From the NCBI RefSeq assembly GCF_002911015.1, contig NZ_KZ626853.1, positions 56,372 to 120,371 on the forward strand: a DNA stretch of 64,000 nt, given 5' to 3'. Of the stretch, positions 18,230-32,774 are shown in pieces (position 1 is the first letter of the stretch; the number at the start of each line of letters is the position of its first letter). A program made the position numbers and the translations under genes. This stretch comes from Streptomyces populi. Its GTDB lineage: Bacteria; Actinomycetota; Actinomycetes; Streptomycetales; Streptomycetaceae. Below the pieces are notes generated by a model. That model ran no database searches and was not told the origin of the DNA. It worked only from the letters and a program-made list of their open reading frames with translations.

Positions 18230-19354
18230 ATGTCCAACTCGGGACGTATCGCGCAGTCGGCCTTCGACGGCTCGAAGCTTCGGGTGATCCTGCTGCTCGA
18301 CCTGTACGAAGGCGCCCAGCAGCAGTTCCTCGACGCCTACGAACTCATGCGCAACCAGGTCGCCTCGGTCCCCGGTCACATCAGCGACCAGCTCTGCCAG
18401 TCGATCGAGAACCCCTCGCAGTGGCTCATCACCAGCGAGTGGGAGAGCGCCCCGCCCTTCCTGGCCTGGGTGAACAGCGAGGAGCACGTCGAGACCGTCC
18501 GGCCCATGCACAGCTGCGTCCGCGACACCCGGTCGATGCGCTACAGCATCCTGCGCGAGACCAGTCCCGCCGAGCCGCTCACGGCGGAGCCGGCCAGGGC
18601 GCCCCGCCAGGTCGAGGCCCGCGTGGGCAACGGGGTGGCGCGCCACGCCCTCACCTTCACCGTCAAGCCCGGATCGGAGTCGAAGGTCGCGGAGATCCTG
18701 GCCGGGTACCAGTCGCCCCAGGCCCAGGTCGACGACACCACCCGGCTGCGCCGCACCTCGCTGTTCATGCACGGCAACCGCGTCGTACGGGCCGTGGAGG
18801 TCGAGGGCGACCTCCTCGCCGCACTGCGCCACGTGTCGCGCCAGCCCGAGGTGCGGGCCGTCGAGGAGGCCATCAACCCCTACCTGGAGCAGGACCGGGA
18901 CCTGAGCGACCCCGAATCGGCACGGGTCTTCTTCACCCGCGCCGCGCTCCCCGCCGTGCACCACGTGGTCTCCGGCGGCGAGGAGCCCGCGAAGGTGACC
19001 CGGCACGCGCTGTTCTACCCGGCCCGCAAGGGCTGCGGGATGGAACTGGCCCGGCTGCTCGCCCACCAGGACGAGGCCGCGGCGGACGACCCGGCGAGCC
19101 CGGTGCACAGCAGCACCGTCTTCCAGCGCGACGACATCGTGGTGCGGCTCATCGACATCACCGGCGACCTGGACCTCGACCCCGTCGCCTCCCTCGGCCT
19201 CAAGGGAGCCAAGAAGGCGGCCGAGCTGGAGCGGCTCCTCGACGGCGCCGCGATCGGGGTCGAAGGCTCCCTGGAGACGGAACGCAACATCAACCGCCTC
19301 CTGTCGCACGCCGACATGCTGCCCATCACCGACCGGAGCTCGGGGCCCTCCTGA
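18230..19354 (+). CDS. whiE-ORFI: SchA/CurD-like spore-pigment protein (whiE ORFI type)
   Basis: A 374-residue protein with a SchA/CurD-like organisation. The N-terminal ~90 residues form an ABM-type ferredoxin-like fold ([40 protein letters not shown]). Two further related segments follow at about 140-240 ([20 protein letters not shown]) and 255-340 ([20 protein letters not shown]). Family members occur only in spore-pigment and related type II PKS clusters and are needed for normal pigment, but the reaction is unresolved. ATG 18230 is 9 nt behind AAGGAGAGG. Confidence 0.85.
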   Translation: MSNSGRIAQSAFDGSKLRVILLLDLYEGAQQQFLDAYELMRNQVASVPGHISDQLCQSIENPSQWLITSEWESAPPFLAWVNSEEHVETVRPMHSCVRDTRSMRYSILRETSPAEPLTAEPARAPRQVEARVGNGVARHALTFTVKPGSESKVAEILAGYQSPQAQVDDTTRLRRTSLFMHGNRVVRAVEVEGDLLAALRHVSRQPEVRAVEEAINPYLEQDRDLSDPESARVFFTRAALPAVHHVVSGGEEPAKVTRHALFYPARKGCGMELARLLAHQDEAAADDPASPVHSSTVFQRDDIVVRLIDITGDLDLDPVASLGLKGAKKAAELERLLDGAAIGVEGSLETERNINRLLSHADMLPITDRSSGPS

Positions 19355-19419
19355 CGGACCGCCGCAGCCCGCGTCCCCGGACGTCGTCCGACGTCCTCGC
19401 CACACCCGGAGGTTCAAGC

Positions 19420-19902
19420 ATGATCCAGCACCATCCACGCATCGTGGACCTGAGCGAGACGGAGCCCAACCGCAGGCGCGGAGGAGACGTCCGGGCCCTG
19501 CTCACACCCGCCACGGTGGGGTCGACCAGCGGTTTCATGGGCATGGCCATCATCCAGCCCGGCGAGCGCATCGGCGAGCACTACCACCCGTACTCCGAGG
19601 AGTTCGTGTACGTCGTCAGCGGCGCCCTCGAAGTGGACCTGGACGGTGAGGCGTTCGCGCTCCGGCCCGACCAGGGGCTGCTGATCCCGATCGACATGCG
19701 GCACCGCTTCCGCAACGTCGGCGACGAGGAGGCCCGCATGGTCTTCCACCTCGGCCCGCTCGCCCCGCGCCCGAGCCTCGGGCACGTCGACACGGAGGCC
19801 ACCGACGACTCCGTGCCGAGCCCCGAGTTCATGACGGCCGTGCCCCACCTGTCCGCGCCGGACCACGGACAGCCGTCCGAACGAAGCGGGGCCATAAAGT
19901 GA
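19420..19902 (+). CDS. whiE-ORFII: cupin polyketide-cyclase-like protein (whiE ORFII type)
   Basis: A 160-residue single-cupin protein. Cupin motif 1 is [21 protein letters not shown] with metal-binding His/His/Glu minus the last His; motif 2 is [20 protein letters not shown]. The start follows GGAGG by 7 nt. The stop overlaps the KS-alpha start (GTGA), so the two are coupled. In this position cupins are thought to assist ring closure or oxygenation of the polyketide. Confidence 0.88.
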   Translation: MIQHHPRIVDLSETEPNRRRGGDVRALLTPATVGSTSGFMGMAIIQPGERIGEHYHPYSEEFVYVVSGALEVDLDGEAFALRPDQGLLIPIDMRHRFRNVGDEEARMVFHLGPLAPRPSLGHVDTEATDDSVPSPEFMTAVPHLSAPDHGQPSERSGAIK

Positions 19903-21167
19903 CGCGGCGGGTGGCTGTCACCGGCATCGGTGTGGTCGCTCCGGGAGGCATCGGGACGAAGGCGTTCTGGGACCTCCTCGAAGGCGGCCGCACCGCGACC
20001 CGGGGCATAACGCTCTTCGACCCGGTGGGCCTGCGCTCGCGCATAGCCGCCGAATGCGACTTCGACCCGCTCGCCCACGGCCTGGACCCCGAGCTGATCG
20101 AACACGTCGACCGGTACATCCAGTTCGCCGTGGTCGCGGCCGGGGAGGCCGTCCGCGACTCCGGCCTCGATCCGGACCGGGAAGACCCCTGGCGCGTGGG
20201 GGTCTCCCTGGGCAGCGCCGTCGGCGGCACCACCCGTCTGGAACACGACTACGTCCAGGTCAGCGAGTCGGGCGCGCGGTGGGACGTGGACCACCGCAGG
20301 GCCGACCCGAAACTCCACCTGGCGTTCGCGCCCAGCACGCTCGCCTCGGTCGTCGCCGAGCAGTTCGGCGCACAGGGGCCGGTCCAGACCGTCTCCACCG
20401 GATGCACCTCCGGACTCGACGCGGTCGGATACGCCTTCCACACCATCGAGGAGGGCCGCGCCGACGTCTGCATAGCCGGGGCGTCCGACTCGCCGATATC
20501 CCCGATCACGATGGCCTGCTTCGACGCCATCAAGGCCACCTCGCCCGACAACGACGACGCCGAGCACGCCTCCCGGCCCTTCGACGCCAACCGCAACGGC
20601 TTCGTCATGGGCGAGGGCGCGGCCGTACTCGTCCTGGAGGAGTACGAGCACGCACGGGCCCGTGGCGCGCACGTCTACTGCGAGATCGGCGGCTACGCCA
20701 CCTACGGCAACGCCTACCACATGACCGGTCTGACCAGCGAGGGCCTGGAGATGTCCCGGGCCATCGACAGCACGCTCGGCCAGGCCCGTCTCGATCCCAC
20801 GCGCATCGACTACGTCAACGCGCACGGCTCCGGCACCCGGCAGAACGACCGGCACGAGACCGCCGCGGTCAAACGGTCCCTGGGCGGGCACGCCCACCGG
20901 ACGCCGATGAGCTCCATCAAATCCATGGTGGGCCACTCGCTGGGCGCGATCGGCGCGATCGAGGTCGTCGCCTGCGTCCTCGCCCTGAAGCACCAGGTGG
21001 TGCCGCCCACGGCGAACTACGAGACCCCCGACCCCGAGTGCGACCTGGACTACGTGCCGCGCACCGCCCGCCCCCGGAAGCTCAGGAACGTGCTCTCCGT
21101 CGGCAGCGGGTTCGGCGGATTCCAGTCCGCGGTGCTCCTGACCGGGCCGGCTGGGAGGACACGATGA
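19899..21167 (+). CDS. whiE-ORFIII: type II PKS ketosynthase alpha (whiE ORFIII)
   Basis: A 422-residue ketosynthase that condenses malonyl-ACP units as a heterodimer with the chain-length factor. Catalytic triad: Cys169 in [13 protein letters not shown], His309 in [15 protein letters not shown], His346 in [14 protein letters not shown]. The GTG start overlaps the cupin stop and the TGA overlaps the CLF ATG (ATGA), giving tight coupling for 1:1 synthesis. Neighbours and divergent hydroxylase identify it as the spore-pigment, not an antibiotic, synthase. Confidence 0.95.
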   Translation: MTRRVAVTGIGVVAPGGIGTKAFWDLLEGGRTATRGITLFDPVGLRSRIAAECDFDPLAHGLDPELIEHVDRYIQFAVVAAGEAVRDSGLDPDREDPWRVGVSLGSAVGGTTRLEHDYVQVSESGARWDVDHRRADPKLHLAFAPSTLASVVAEQFGAQGPVQTVSTGCTSGLDAVGYAFHTIEEGRADVCIAGASDSPISPITMACFDAIKATSPDNDDAEHASRPFDANRNGFVMGEGAAVLVLEEYEHARARGAHVYCEIGGYATYGNAYHMTGLTSEGLEMSRAIDSTLGQARLDPTRIDYVNAHGSGTRQNDRHETAAVKRSLGGHAHRTPMSSIKSMVGHSLGAIGAIEVVACVLALKHQVVPPTANYETPDPECDLDYVPRTARPRKLRNVLSVGSGFGGFQSAVLLTGPAGRTR

Positions 21168-22411
21168 GCACTCAGCGCCCCCCGAACGCGGCCATCACCG
21201 GCATCGGTGTGATCGCGCCCAACGGACTGCGCGCCGACGCCTACTGGAAGTCCGTCAGGGAGGGCCTCAGCGTCCTCGACGGCATCACCCGCGAGGGATG
21301 CGGACACCTGCCGCTGCGCGTCGCCGGTGAGGTACGGGCCTTCGACGCCGCCGACCTCATCGAGGAGCGCTTCCTCGTCCAGACCGACCGCTTCAGCCAC
21401 TTCGCGATGGCCGCGACCGTCCTCGCCCTCGACGACGCGGGCCTCGGAGCGGCCGGTCCCGAGGACGCGTACGACGTCGGCGTGGTCACCGCCGCCGGAT
21501 CGGGCGGCGGCGAGTTCGGCCAGCGGGAACTGCAGAAACTGTGGGGCCAGGGCTCCAAGTTCGTCGGCCCGTACCAGTCCATCGCCTGGTTCTACGCCGC
21601 CAGCACCGGCCAGATCTCCATCCGCGGCGGATTCAAGGGGCCGTGCGGAGTCGTCGCGAGCGACGAGGCCGGGGGACTGGACGCCGTCGCGCACGCCGCC
21701 CGCGGTGTGCGGCGCGGCACCCGGGCGATGGTCGTCGGCGCCGCGGAGGCGCCGCTCGCCCCGTACTCGATGGTCTGCCAGCTCGGCTACCCCGAGCTCA
21801 GCACCGTCGAGGACCCCCGCCGCGCCTACCGCCCCTTCACCGAGGGAGCCTCGGGCTTCGTGCCCGCGGAAGGCGGCGCCATGCTCGTCGTCGAGGACGA
21901 GCGGCGTGCGCGCGAGAGGGGCGCGGAGATCCGGGCAATCGTGGCCGGACACGCGGCCACCTTCACCGGGGCCTCGCGGTGGGAACGGTCACGGGAAGGG
22001 CTCGCCCACGCGATCCGGGGCGCCCTCGACGAGGCCGGCTGCGCCCCGGAGGAGATCGACGTCGTCTTCGCCGACGCCCTGGGCGTCCCGGCCGCCGACC
22101 GCGCCGAGGCCCTGGCCATCGCCGACGCCCTCGGGGCGCACGGCACCCGGGTCCCCGTCACCGCGCCCAAGACGGGCATCGGACGGGCCTACTGCGGGGC
22201 ACCCCTGCTGGACACCGCGGCCGCGGTCCTTGCGATGGAACACGGCCAGATCCCTCCCACCCCCAACGTGTTCGACGTCTGCCACGACCTCGACCTGGTG
22301 ACGTCGGACGCCCGCCCCGCCGAACTGCGCACGGCCCTGGTCCTCAGCAGGGGACTCATGGGGTCCAACGCGGCCCTGGTCGTGCGCAGCGGCGGCGACC
22401 ACGCCCGGTAG
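21164..22411 (+). CDS. whiE-ORFIV: type II PKS chain-length factor (KS-beta, whiE ORFIV)
   Basis: A 415-residue KS-beta that sets chain length and supplies the tunnel at the heterodimer interface. It retains the KS fold ([40 protein letters not shown]) but lacks the nucleophile. The corresponding segment is [20 protein letters not shown], with Glu where antibiotic CLFs usually have Gln. The ATGA overlap with KS-alpha is the standard arrangement. Spore-pigment CLFs generally direct long, 24-carbon chains. Confidence 0.93.
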   Translation: MSTQRPPNAAITGIGVIAPNGLRADAYWKSVREGLSVLDGITREGCGHLPLRVAGEVRAFDAADLIEERFLVQTDRFSHFAMAATVLALDDAGLGAAGPEDAYDVGVVTAAGSGGGEFGQRELQKLWGQGSKFVGPYQSIAWFYAASTGQISIRGGFKGPCGVVASDEAGGLDAVAHAARGVRRGTRAMVVGAAEAPLAPYSMVCQLGYPELSTVEDPRRAYRPFTEGASGFVPAEGGAMLVVEDERRARERGAEIRAIVAGHAATFTGASRWERSREGLAHAIRGALDEAGCAPEEIDVVFADALGVPAADRAEALAIADALGAHGTRVPVTAPKTGIGRAYCGAPLLDTAAAVLAMEHGQIPPTPNVFDVCHDLDLVTSDARPAELRTALVLSRGLMGSNAALVVRSGGDHAR

Positions 22412-22440
22412 TCCGGGCCGCACGTGAGGAGAACAACCAC

Positions 22441-23182
<742 letters not shown>

Positions 23183-23213
23183 CCGCCGGACGCGGCACAG
23201 GAAAGGACACCCG

Positions 23214-23546
23214 ATGCACCACGCCCTGATCGTCGCCCGCATGGCACCCGACTCGGCCCCGGCGATCTCCGAGGTGTTCGCCGCCTCCGACCGGGGTGAA
23301 CTCCCGCACCTCATCGGGGTCAGCCGGCGCAGCCTCTTCCAGTTCGGCGACGTGTACCTGCACCTCATCGAATCGGAACGGGACCCGGGTCCCGCCATCG
23401 CGAAGGTGGCCGGACACCCCGAGTTCCGGAGCGTCAGCGAGGAGCTGTCGGCGTACGTCAGCGCGTACGACCCGCAGACCTGGCGCAGTCCCAAGGACGC
23501 CATGGCGCACTGCTTCTACCGCTGGGAGCGGGACGCCGCCCCCTGA
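23214..23546 (+). CDS. whiE-ORFVII: TcmI-family type II polyketide cyclase (whiE ORFVII)
   Basis: A 110-residue ferredoxin-like dimeric cyclase. It begins MHHALIVARMAPDSAPAISE and carries the family blocks GVSRRSLFQFGDVYLHLIES and MAHCFYRWE. TcmI-type enzymes close the later rings of polyphenolic polyketides. It is the last gene of the operon; a 24-bp-stem hairpin begins 14 nt after its stop. Confidence 0.93.
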   Translation: MHHALIVARMAPDSAPAISEVFAASDRGELPHLIGVSRRSLFQFGDVYLHLIESERDPGPAIAKVAGHPEFRSVSEELSAYVSAYDPQTWRSPKDAMAHCFYRWERDAAP

Positions 23547-23559
23547 GCGGACACCGTGA

Positions 23560-23615
23560 CACGACCCGAGGCCGCCGGCTCCGCGACGAAGCGGAACCGG
23601 CGGCCTCGGGTCGTG
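23560..23615. terminator. bidirectional terminator between cyclase and O-methyltransferase
   Basis: A 24-bp stem with a single mismatch (arms begin CACGACCCGAGGCCGCCGG) and an 8-nt loop lies between two convergent genes. It is one of the strongest hairpins in the window. Confidence 0.9.
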
Positions 23616-23632
23616 CTCCGCGCGCCGCCCGG

Positions 23633-24661
23633 TCAGCCGGGAACGGTGCACTCGAAGGCGTGCAGATAGGGGTTCACCGGGCGGATCTCGCCGATGACCA
23701 GGCCCGCGGCCGTGAGCCGGTCGACCATGCTCTGCCGGGTGTGCTTGGCACCGCCGACGTTGAGGAGCAGCAGCAGGTCCATGGCCGTCGTGAACCCCAT
23801 CGACGGGGTGTCGTCCACGAGGTTCTCGATGACGACGACCCGGGCACCGGGCCGGGCCGCCGCGCGGACGTTCGCGAGCGCCCTGCGGGTGCTCTCGTCG
23901 TCCCACTCCAGGATGTTCTTGATGATGTACACGTCCGCCTGGACCGGGATCTCCTCACGGCAGTCCCCGGCCACGATCCGCACCCGGCCGGCCAGTGCCC
24001 CGCCCTCGCGCAGCCGCGGATCGGCGTTCTCCACCACGCCCGGCAGGTCGAGCAGGGTGCCGTGCATGCCGGGGTGCTTCTCCAGCAGACTGGCCACGAC
24101 GTGACCCTGTCCGCCGCCGATGTCGGCGACCGACTTCACGCCCCGCAGGTCCAGCAGCTTCGCGACGTCCTGGGCGGACTGCGAACTGGACGTCGTCATG
24201 GCCCGGTTGAAGACGTGGGCGGACTCGGGGGCGTCCTCGTTGAGATACGGGAAGAACTCCTTGCCGTACACGTCCTCGAAGACGTTGCCGCCGTCGCGGA
24301 CCGCCTCGTCGAGCTTCGGCCAGACGTTCCACGTCCACGGTTCGGTGCACCACAGGGCGATGTAGCGCAGGCTGTTCGGGTCGTCCTCGCGCAGCAGCCG
24401 GGACATCTGCGTGTGCGTGAACGTGCCGTCGGGGCGCTCGGCGAAGACGCCCTGGCAGGACAGGGCGCGCAGCAGCCGGCGCAGGGTTCCCGGCTGGGTC
24501 TTCACCGCGGCGGCCAGGTCCTCGGCGCTCATGGGGACGTCGTCCAGTGCGTCCGCCACACCCAGCCGGGCGGCGGCGCGTACGGCGGCGGCGCGGGCCG
24601 CGCCGAAGACGAGTTCCCTCAGCTGCATCGACGGCGGGGGACTCTGTTCGACAGTTGTCAT
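23633..24661 (-). CDS. SAM-dependent O-methyltransferase beside the pigment cluster
   Basis: A 342-residue plant-type/actinobacterial O-methyltransferase. The N-terminal ~90 residues form a winged-helix dimerisation domain (ARLGVADALDDVPMSAEDLA, PGTLRRLLRALSCQGVF). The C-terminal Rossmann domain has SAM motif I as VADIGGGQGHVVASLLEKHP and later MDLLLLLNVGGAKHTRQSM, the region that often holds the catalytic His. The relatives act on anthracyclines, tetracenomycins and carotenoids. Convergent placement right after the pigment operon suggests it methylates the pigment, but it is a separate transcript. GAGG lies 6 nt before the ATG. Confidence 0.85.
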   Translation of the reverse strand: MTTVEQSPPPSMQLRELVFGAARAAAVRAAARLGVADALDDVPMSAEDLAAAVKTQPGTLRRLLRALSCQGVFAERPDGTFTHTQMSRLLREDDPNSLRYIALWCTEPWTWNVWPKLDEAVRDGGNVFEDVYGKEFFPYLNEDAPESAHVFNRAMTTSSSQSAQDVAKLLDLRGVKSVADIGGGQGHVVASLLEKHPGMHGTLLDLPGVVENADPRLREGGALAGRVRIVAGDCREEIPVQADVYIIKNILEWDDESTRRALANVRAAARPGARVVVIENLVDDTPSMGFTTAMDLLLLLNVGGAKHTRQSMVDRLTAAGLVIGEIRPVNPYLHAFECTVPG

Positions 24662-24815
24662 TCGATGCCTCGTTTCTGATGTCGTGCCCCCGGGGGGAGA
24701 CCGGACCGGTCCGTACGGGGGCGGACCGGTCCGGGCGGGGGGAGGGCGGGGGAGTACGGAGGGAGGACCGGGTTGTACGGGGGCGCGGACCCGGCCGTGC
24801 GGACGGGCCGGGACC

Positions 24816-25877
24816 TCAGCACATTCCGGCGGGCTCGGAGACCTTGCAGGTGTTGCCCCGGAACGTGTTGCCCTTGCCGGCGGTGTCGCGGTTGGCGAGG
24901 TCGGACGGGCCGTTGCGCAGCAGTACGTTGTCGCGCACCTCGTTGCGCTCGCTGAGCGCGCCGACGAAGCTCTTGAAGAGCACGATGCCGCCCGACAGCG
25001 GGGACGTGCCCACGTTGTCCTCGACCCTGTTGTGCGTCACCCGCGTGTCCTCCGCGCCGGTGAGGACGATGCCCGAGCCCTGCAAGGCGGGCAGCCGGGG
25101 GGTCTTGGGACAGGACTTGTTGTTGGCGTGGATGTAGTTGCCGCGGACGGACAGGTTCCCGACGCGCGGCTTGTTCTCGTCGCCCACGACGAACACCGCG
25201 GTGCAGTTGCCGGTGGCCTCGTTGCGGGCGACGGTCAGGTTCCGCACGCGGCGGACCGTGATGCCGATCCGGTTGCCGCTCATCATGTTGTGGGCGATCA
25301 CCGTTCCCAGGGTGTCGCGGGCTCCTTCCTCGGTGGTGACCGTGTTGGAGACGAACAGGCCGGCGTCGCCGTTGTCCTTCGCGATGTTGCGGACGAACCT
25401 GGTCCGCACGGACCTCTCCTCGGCGATGCCCCACTGGCCGTTCTTCTCGGCGGTCACCCGGCGCACCGTCAGCCCGTCGGTCCCGGTCGCCCACAGGCCC
25501 TGCTTCGCGAAGCCCCTGACGGTCAGTGAGGCGACGGTGACGCCGCGGACGCGCTTGCTGTCGGTCCCGGTCACACAGATGCCGTTGCCCGCCTTGGCGC
25601 AGGCGTCGGTGGCGGCGGTGTTCGGCACGATGACGGTGGACTTCGCGCCCGCTCCCCGCAGGGTCACGTCCCGCGCGGTGATGGTGACGCTCTCGCGATA
25701 GGTGCCGGGGGCGATGACGACGGTGTCGCCCGCCCGCGCCGAGTCCACGGCCTTCTGGATGGATTCACCCTGGCGTACCAGGTGCACGGACGGATGGTCG
25801 GAGGGCAGGGCCGCGCCCACTCCCGACGCCACGACGACCGCCGTGCACGCGAGGTAGGCCATCTGTTGTCTGGTCAT
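24816..25877 (-). CDS. secreted right-handed parallel beta-helix protein
   Basis: A 353-residue exported protein with an N-terminal signal ([20 protein letters not shown]). A DUF1565-like opening ([31 protein letters not shown]) leads into about eight beta-helix coils rich in GxxxxNxxxxN ([40 protein letters not shown]). The fold is that of pectate lyases and NosD/CASH proteins, but no catalytic Asp/Lys set is apparent. It ends MC, with paired cysteines near the C-terminus. Confidence 0.82.
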   Translation of the reverse strand: MTRQQMAYLACTAVVVASGVGAALPSDHPSVHLVRQGESIQKAVDSARAGDTVVIAPGTYRESVTITARDVTLRGAGAKSTVIVPNTAATDACAKAGNGICVTGTDSKRVRGVTVASLTVRGFAKQGLWATGTDGLTVRRVTAEKNGQWGIAEERSVRTRFVRNIAKDNGDAGLFVSNTVTTEEGARDTLGTVIAHNMMSGNRIGITVRRVRNLTVARNEATGNCTAVFVVGDENKPRVGNLSVRGNYIHANNKSCPKTPRLPALQGSGIVLTGAEDTRVTHNRVEDNVGTSPLSGGIVLFKSFVGALSERNEVRDNVLLRNGPSDLANRDTAGKGNTFRGNTCKVSEPAGMC

Positions 25878-25973
25878 GGGCCGAAGCTATGAACGGGTGT
25901 TCCGCCCCGCCACCGCTGATCGCCCAGGTGGCCCGACGTGTCACCGTGACGCGCCGGGAGGACCTCACGACGG

Positions 25974-26008
25974 CGCCGCCCCGGCCGGAGGATCCGGCCG
26001 GGGCGGCG
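25974..26008. terminator. terminator after isocitrate dehydrogenase
   Basis: A perfect 15-bp stem (CGCCGCCCCGGCCGG and complement) with an AGGAT loop lies 35 nt downstream of the isocitrate dehydrogenase stop on the minus strand. Confidence 0.8.
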
Positions 26009-26043
26009 TGTGCGGAGTCGTGTCCGCGAGGTGGTGCGGTGGA

Positions 26044-30213
<4,170 letters not shown>

Positions 30214-31299
30214 TCAGGGCCGCTTCGCGGCCTCGCGCTGATGGGGTATGGCCGCCTCCGCGAACCCCGCTCCGCCGGGCTGGAGCGCGACCGTCCGGGC
30301 GGGCGACGGGATCCGGATGCCCTCGTCCCGGTAGCGCTTGTGCAGGCGCTTGATGAACTCGTGCTTGATCCGGTACTGGTCGCTGAACTCGCCCACACCG
30401 AGGATCACGGTGAGACCGATGCGCGAGTCGCCGAAGGTGTGGAAGCGCACGGCGGGCTCGTGCTCCGGGACGGCGCCGTCGATCCCGGTCATCACCTGGG
30501 CGACGACCTCGTTCGTGACCCGCTCGACGTGGTCGAGGTCGCTGTCGTAACCGACGCCGACCTGCACCAGCAGCGTCATCTTCTGCTCGGGCCGGGTGAA
30601 GTTGGTCATGTTGGTGCCCGAGAGCTGGGCGTTAGGGATGATGACCAGGTTGTTGGAGAGCTGACGGACCGTGGTGTTGCGCCAGTTGATGTCGACGACG
30701 TACCCCTCCTCCCCGGTGCTCAGCCGGATGTAGTCGCCCGGCTGGATCGTCTTCGAGGCGAGGATGTGCACGCCCGCGAAGAGGTTGGCGAGGGTGTCCT
30801 GGAGCGCGAGGGCGACGGCGAGGCCGCCCACGCCCAGGGCCGTCAGCAGGGGCGCGATGGAGATCCCCAGGGTCTGTAGGACGATCAGGAAGCCGATCGC
30901 CATCACCACGACCCGGGTGATGTTGACGAAGATGGTGGCCGAACCGGCGACGCCCGAGCGGGACTGGGTCACCGACTGGACCAGCCCGGTGATCAGCCGG
31001 GCCGCGGTGATGGTCGCGACCAGGATGAGCAGGACGGTCAGCGACCGGTTGACGGTCTTGCCGACCGGCGCGGTCAGCGGAAGCACCGCGGCCGCCGCGG
31101 CGACGCCTCCGGCCACCGCCGACCACGGCACGAAGGCGCGCAGCGCGTCCACCATGATGTCGTCGCCGCTCCAGCGGGTGCGCTCGGCGTGCTTGCCCAG
31201 CCAGCGCAGCAGCATCCGCAGCAGGAACGCCGCCAGCAGCCCGGCCGCCACGGCTATTCCGGCGATCATCAGGTCGTCCAGGGTGACGGAGCGCTTCAT
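30214..31299 (-). CDS. MscS-family mechanosensitive channel
   Basis: A 361-residue small-conductance channel. Three or four TM segments (LMIAGIAVAAGLLAAFLLRM; VFVNITRVVVMAIGFLIVLQ approximately) lead to the pore-lining helix LLTALGVGGLAVALALQDTL. The cytoplasmic beta domain follows (TIQPGDYIRLSTGEEGYVVD, VIIPNAQLSGTNMTNFTRPE) and then the alpha/beta cage. ATG 31299 with GAGGAGG 6 nt upstream is clearly better than the longer open frame. Such channels release solutes on osmotic downshock. Confidence 0.92.
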   Translation of the reverse strand: MKRSVTLDDLMIAGIAVAAGLLAAFLLRMLLRWLGKHAERTRWSGDDIMVDALRAFVPWSAVAGGVAAAAAVLPLTAPVGKTVNRSLTVLLILVATITAARLITGLVQSVTQSRSGVAGSATIFVNITRVVVMAIGFLIVLQTLGISIAPLLTALGVGGLAVALALQDTLANLFAGVHILASKTIQPGDYIRLSTGEEGYVVDINWRNTTVRQLSNNLVIIPNAQLSGTNMTNFTRPEQKMTLLVQVGVGYDSDLDHVERVTNEVVAQVMTGIDGAVPEHEPAVRFHTFGDSRIGLTVILGVGEFSDQYRIKHEFIKRLHKRYRDEGIRIPSPARTVALQPGGAGFAEAAIPHQREAAKRP

Positions 31300-31810
31300 C
31301 GATGACCTCCTCGCGGGCCGCGACGGGGGTGAGGGCCCGCGGGCCGAATGTGCTGTGTCGTCACTTGCCACCTGCTCGAATCCGGGAACGCGCGATCATG
31401 CCCGGACGGGTGTTCGTCGTCGTCCGGGGAGACCGCTCATCCTGCCGCATCCACCTGCCGTCCCGTCACCAGCCCCGTGCGGGACCACCCTTGGGGGAGT
31501 CCGACGGCCGTCCGCCGCGACCATCCCGGCGCGACCGTCCTGGCGGGACGGGGCCCGCCGTGGTCCCGGGGCGGCCGGGATCCGGGCCGGGGCCGGCCGG
31601 GGCGTGGTCGTTTCCGGCGCCCGGGGCCGCCTCTCAGGGGCGGCGGGAGAGGCCGCCTCGGTCGGGGAGAGCCGGGCTCGGCCGGAGTGGAGGCGTCCCC
31701 GACCCCCGGGACCGGAGGCCGGGTTCGTCGGTAAGGGCGTCCACGGTCCATCGCCGGGACGGCTTCGCGGAGGGTTCCGTCGCCCAGTGTCGGACGGACG
31801 CCCGCGGGTG
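31300..31810. other. 511-bp intergenic region without a recognisable gene
   Basis: I see no gene here. ORFs on both strands have Arg/Pro/Gly-rich shadow composition and no family motif. The first ~80 bases hold the upstream region of the MscS gene and the last part follows the crotonase stop. It is among the longest non-coding stretches in the window and has no obvious long repeat or palindrome. Confidence 0.5.
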
Positions 31811-32575
31811 TCACCGTCCGTCGAAGGACCCGTGCCGCCCCGCGCCGGAGGCGAAGCGGGCCGCGCCCTCCCTGCTCTCCTCCAGCACGTCCATGCCGTG
31901 ACGGAGTTCGGTCCGCATGGCCTCCTTCTCGACCAGACCCTCCTGGTCGAGGACCGAGGCACGGTCGCTGCGCAGACAGGCCTGCGGGAAACCGGCGATC
32001 TCGGCGGCCAGCCGCTCGGCCTCGGCGCGGGCCCGGCCGGCCGGGACGAGACGGTTGGCGAGCCCCATCGCGTACGCCTCCTGGGCGGTGACCGGACGGC
32101 CGGTGAGGATCATGTCCATCGCCCGGCTCGTGCCGATGAGCCGGGGGAGCCGTACCGTGCCCCCGTCGATCAGCGGCACGCCCCAGCGGCGGCAGAACAC
32201 CCCGAAGACGGCGTCCTCCTCGGCGACCCGCAGATCGCACCAGAGCGCCAGCTCCAGACCGCCGGCCACGGCGTGCCCCGCGACCGCGGCGATCACCGGC
32301 TTGGTCAGGCGCAACCGGGTGGGCCCCATCGGCCCGTCACCGTCCTCGGCGACCTCGTTCCCCCGCTCGGTGCCGAGGGCCTTGAGGTCCGCGCCCGCGC
32401 AGAAGGTGCCGCCCTCGCCCCAGAGCACGGCGACGCGCGCCGTCTCGTCGGCCTCGAACTTGCGGAAGGCGTCGGCGAGTTCGGCCGCCGTCGGCCCGTC
32501 GACCGCGTTGCGGGCCGCGGGCCGGGAGAGGACGACGGTGGTGACGTGACCCTGACGTTCGATACGGACCGGCAT
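31811..32575 (-). CDS. enoyl-CoA hydratase/isomerase (crotonase) family protein
   Basis: A 254-residue crotonase. The oxyanion-hole segments are FCAGADLKALGTERG and AGHAVAGGLELALWCDLRVA. The general-acid/base positions fall in FGVFCRRWGVPLIDGGTVRL, where one of the two Glu residues of hydratases is replaced by Asp. ATG 32575 follows GGAAAGGGA. Crotonases act on acyl-CoAs as hydratases, isomerases or hydrolases; the substrate is not deducible. Confidence 0.88.
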   Translation of the reverse strand: MPVRIERQGHVTTVVLSRPAARNAVDGPTAAELADAFRKFEADETARVAVLWGEGGTFCAGADLKALGTERGNEVAEDGDGPMGPTRLRLTKPVIAAVAGHAVAGGLELALWCDLRVAEEDAVFGVFCRRWGVPLIDGGTVRLPRLIGTSRAMDMILTGRPVTAQEAYAMGLANRLVPAGRARAEAERLAAEIAGFPQACLRSDRASVLDQEGLVEKEAMRTELRHGMDVLEESREGAARFASGAGRHGSFDGR

Positions 32576-32648
32576 CGCGCTGTCCCTTTCCGCGGCCGGC
32601 GCGCCACATCGCACGCCGTGGTTACTCATCGGTATCACGGCGTACGCC

Positions 32649-32774
32649 GGAACGCACGACCCGGGGCGGACGGGCCAGGGCGGACGGGCCGGAACGCACG
32701 ACCCGGGGCGCACGGGCCAGGGTGGACGGGCCGGAACGCGCGACCCGGGGCGGACGGGCCAGGGCGGACGGGCT
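32649..32774. repeat. 42-bp tandem repeat, three copies, ending in the flippase stop codon
   Basis: Three 42-bp units (32649, 32691, 32733), each GGAACGC then CGACCCGGGGCG and CACGGGCCAGGG-like sequence with a few substitutions. The last base of unit 3 is the first base of the stop (TCA on the plus strand) of the flippase gene. 42 bp is 14 codons, but the array is outside the coding part. Confidence 0.9.

Noticed and set aside
18220..19902. Single 560-residue ORF covering the SchA and cupin genes
   Set aside because: The SchA protein uses another frame, and the cupin has its own start and GGAGG at 19408, so the long ORF is a shadow joined to a real gene.
31300..31810. Possible gene between the MscS channel and the crotonase
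   Set aside because: ORFs on both strands are Arg/Pro-rich with no start signals or motifs.
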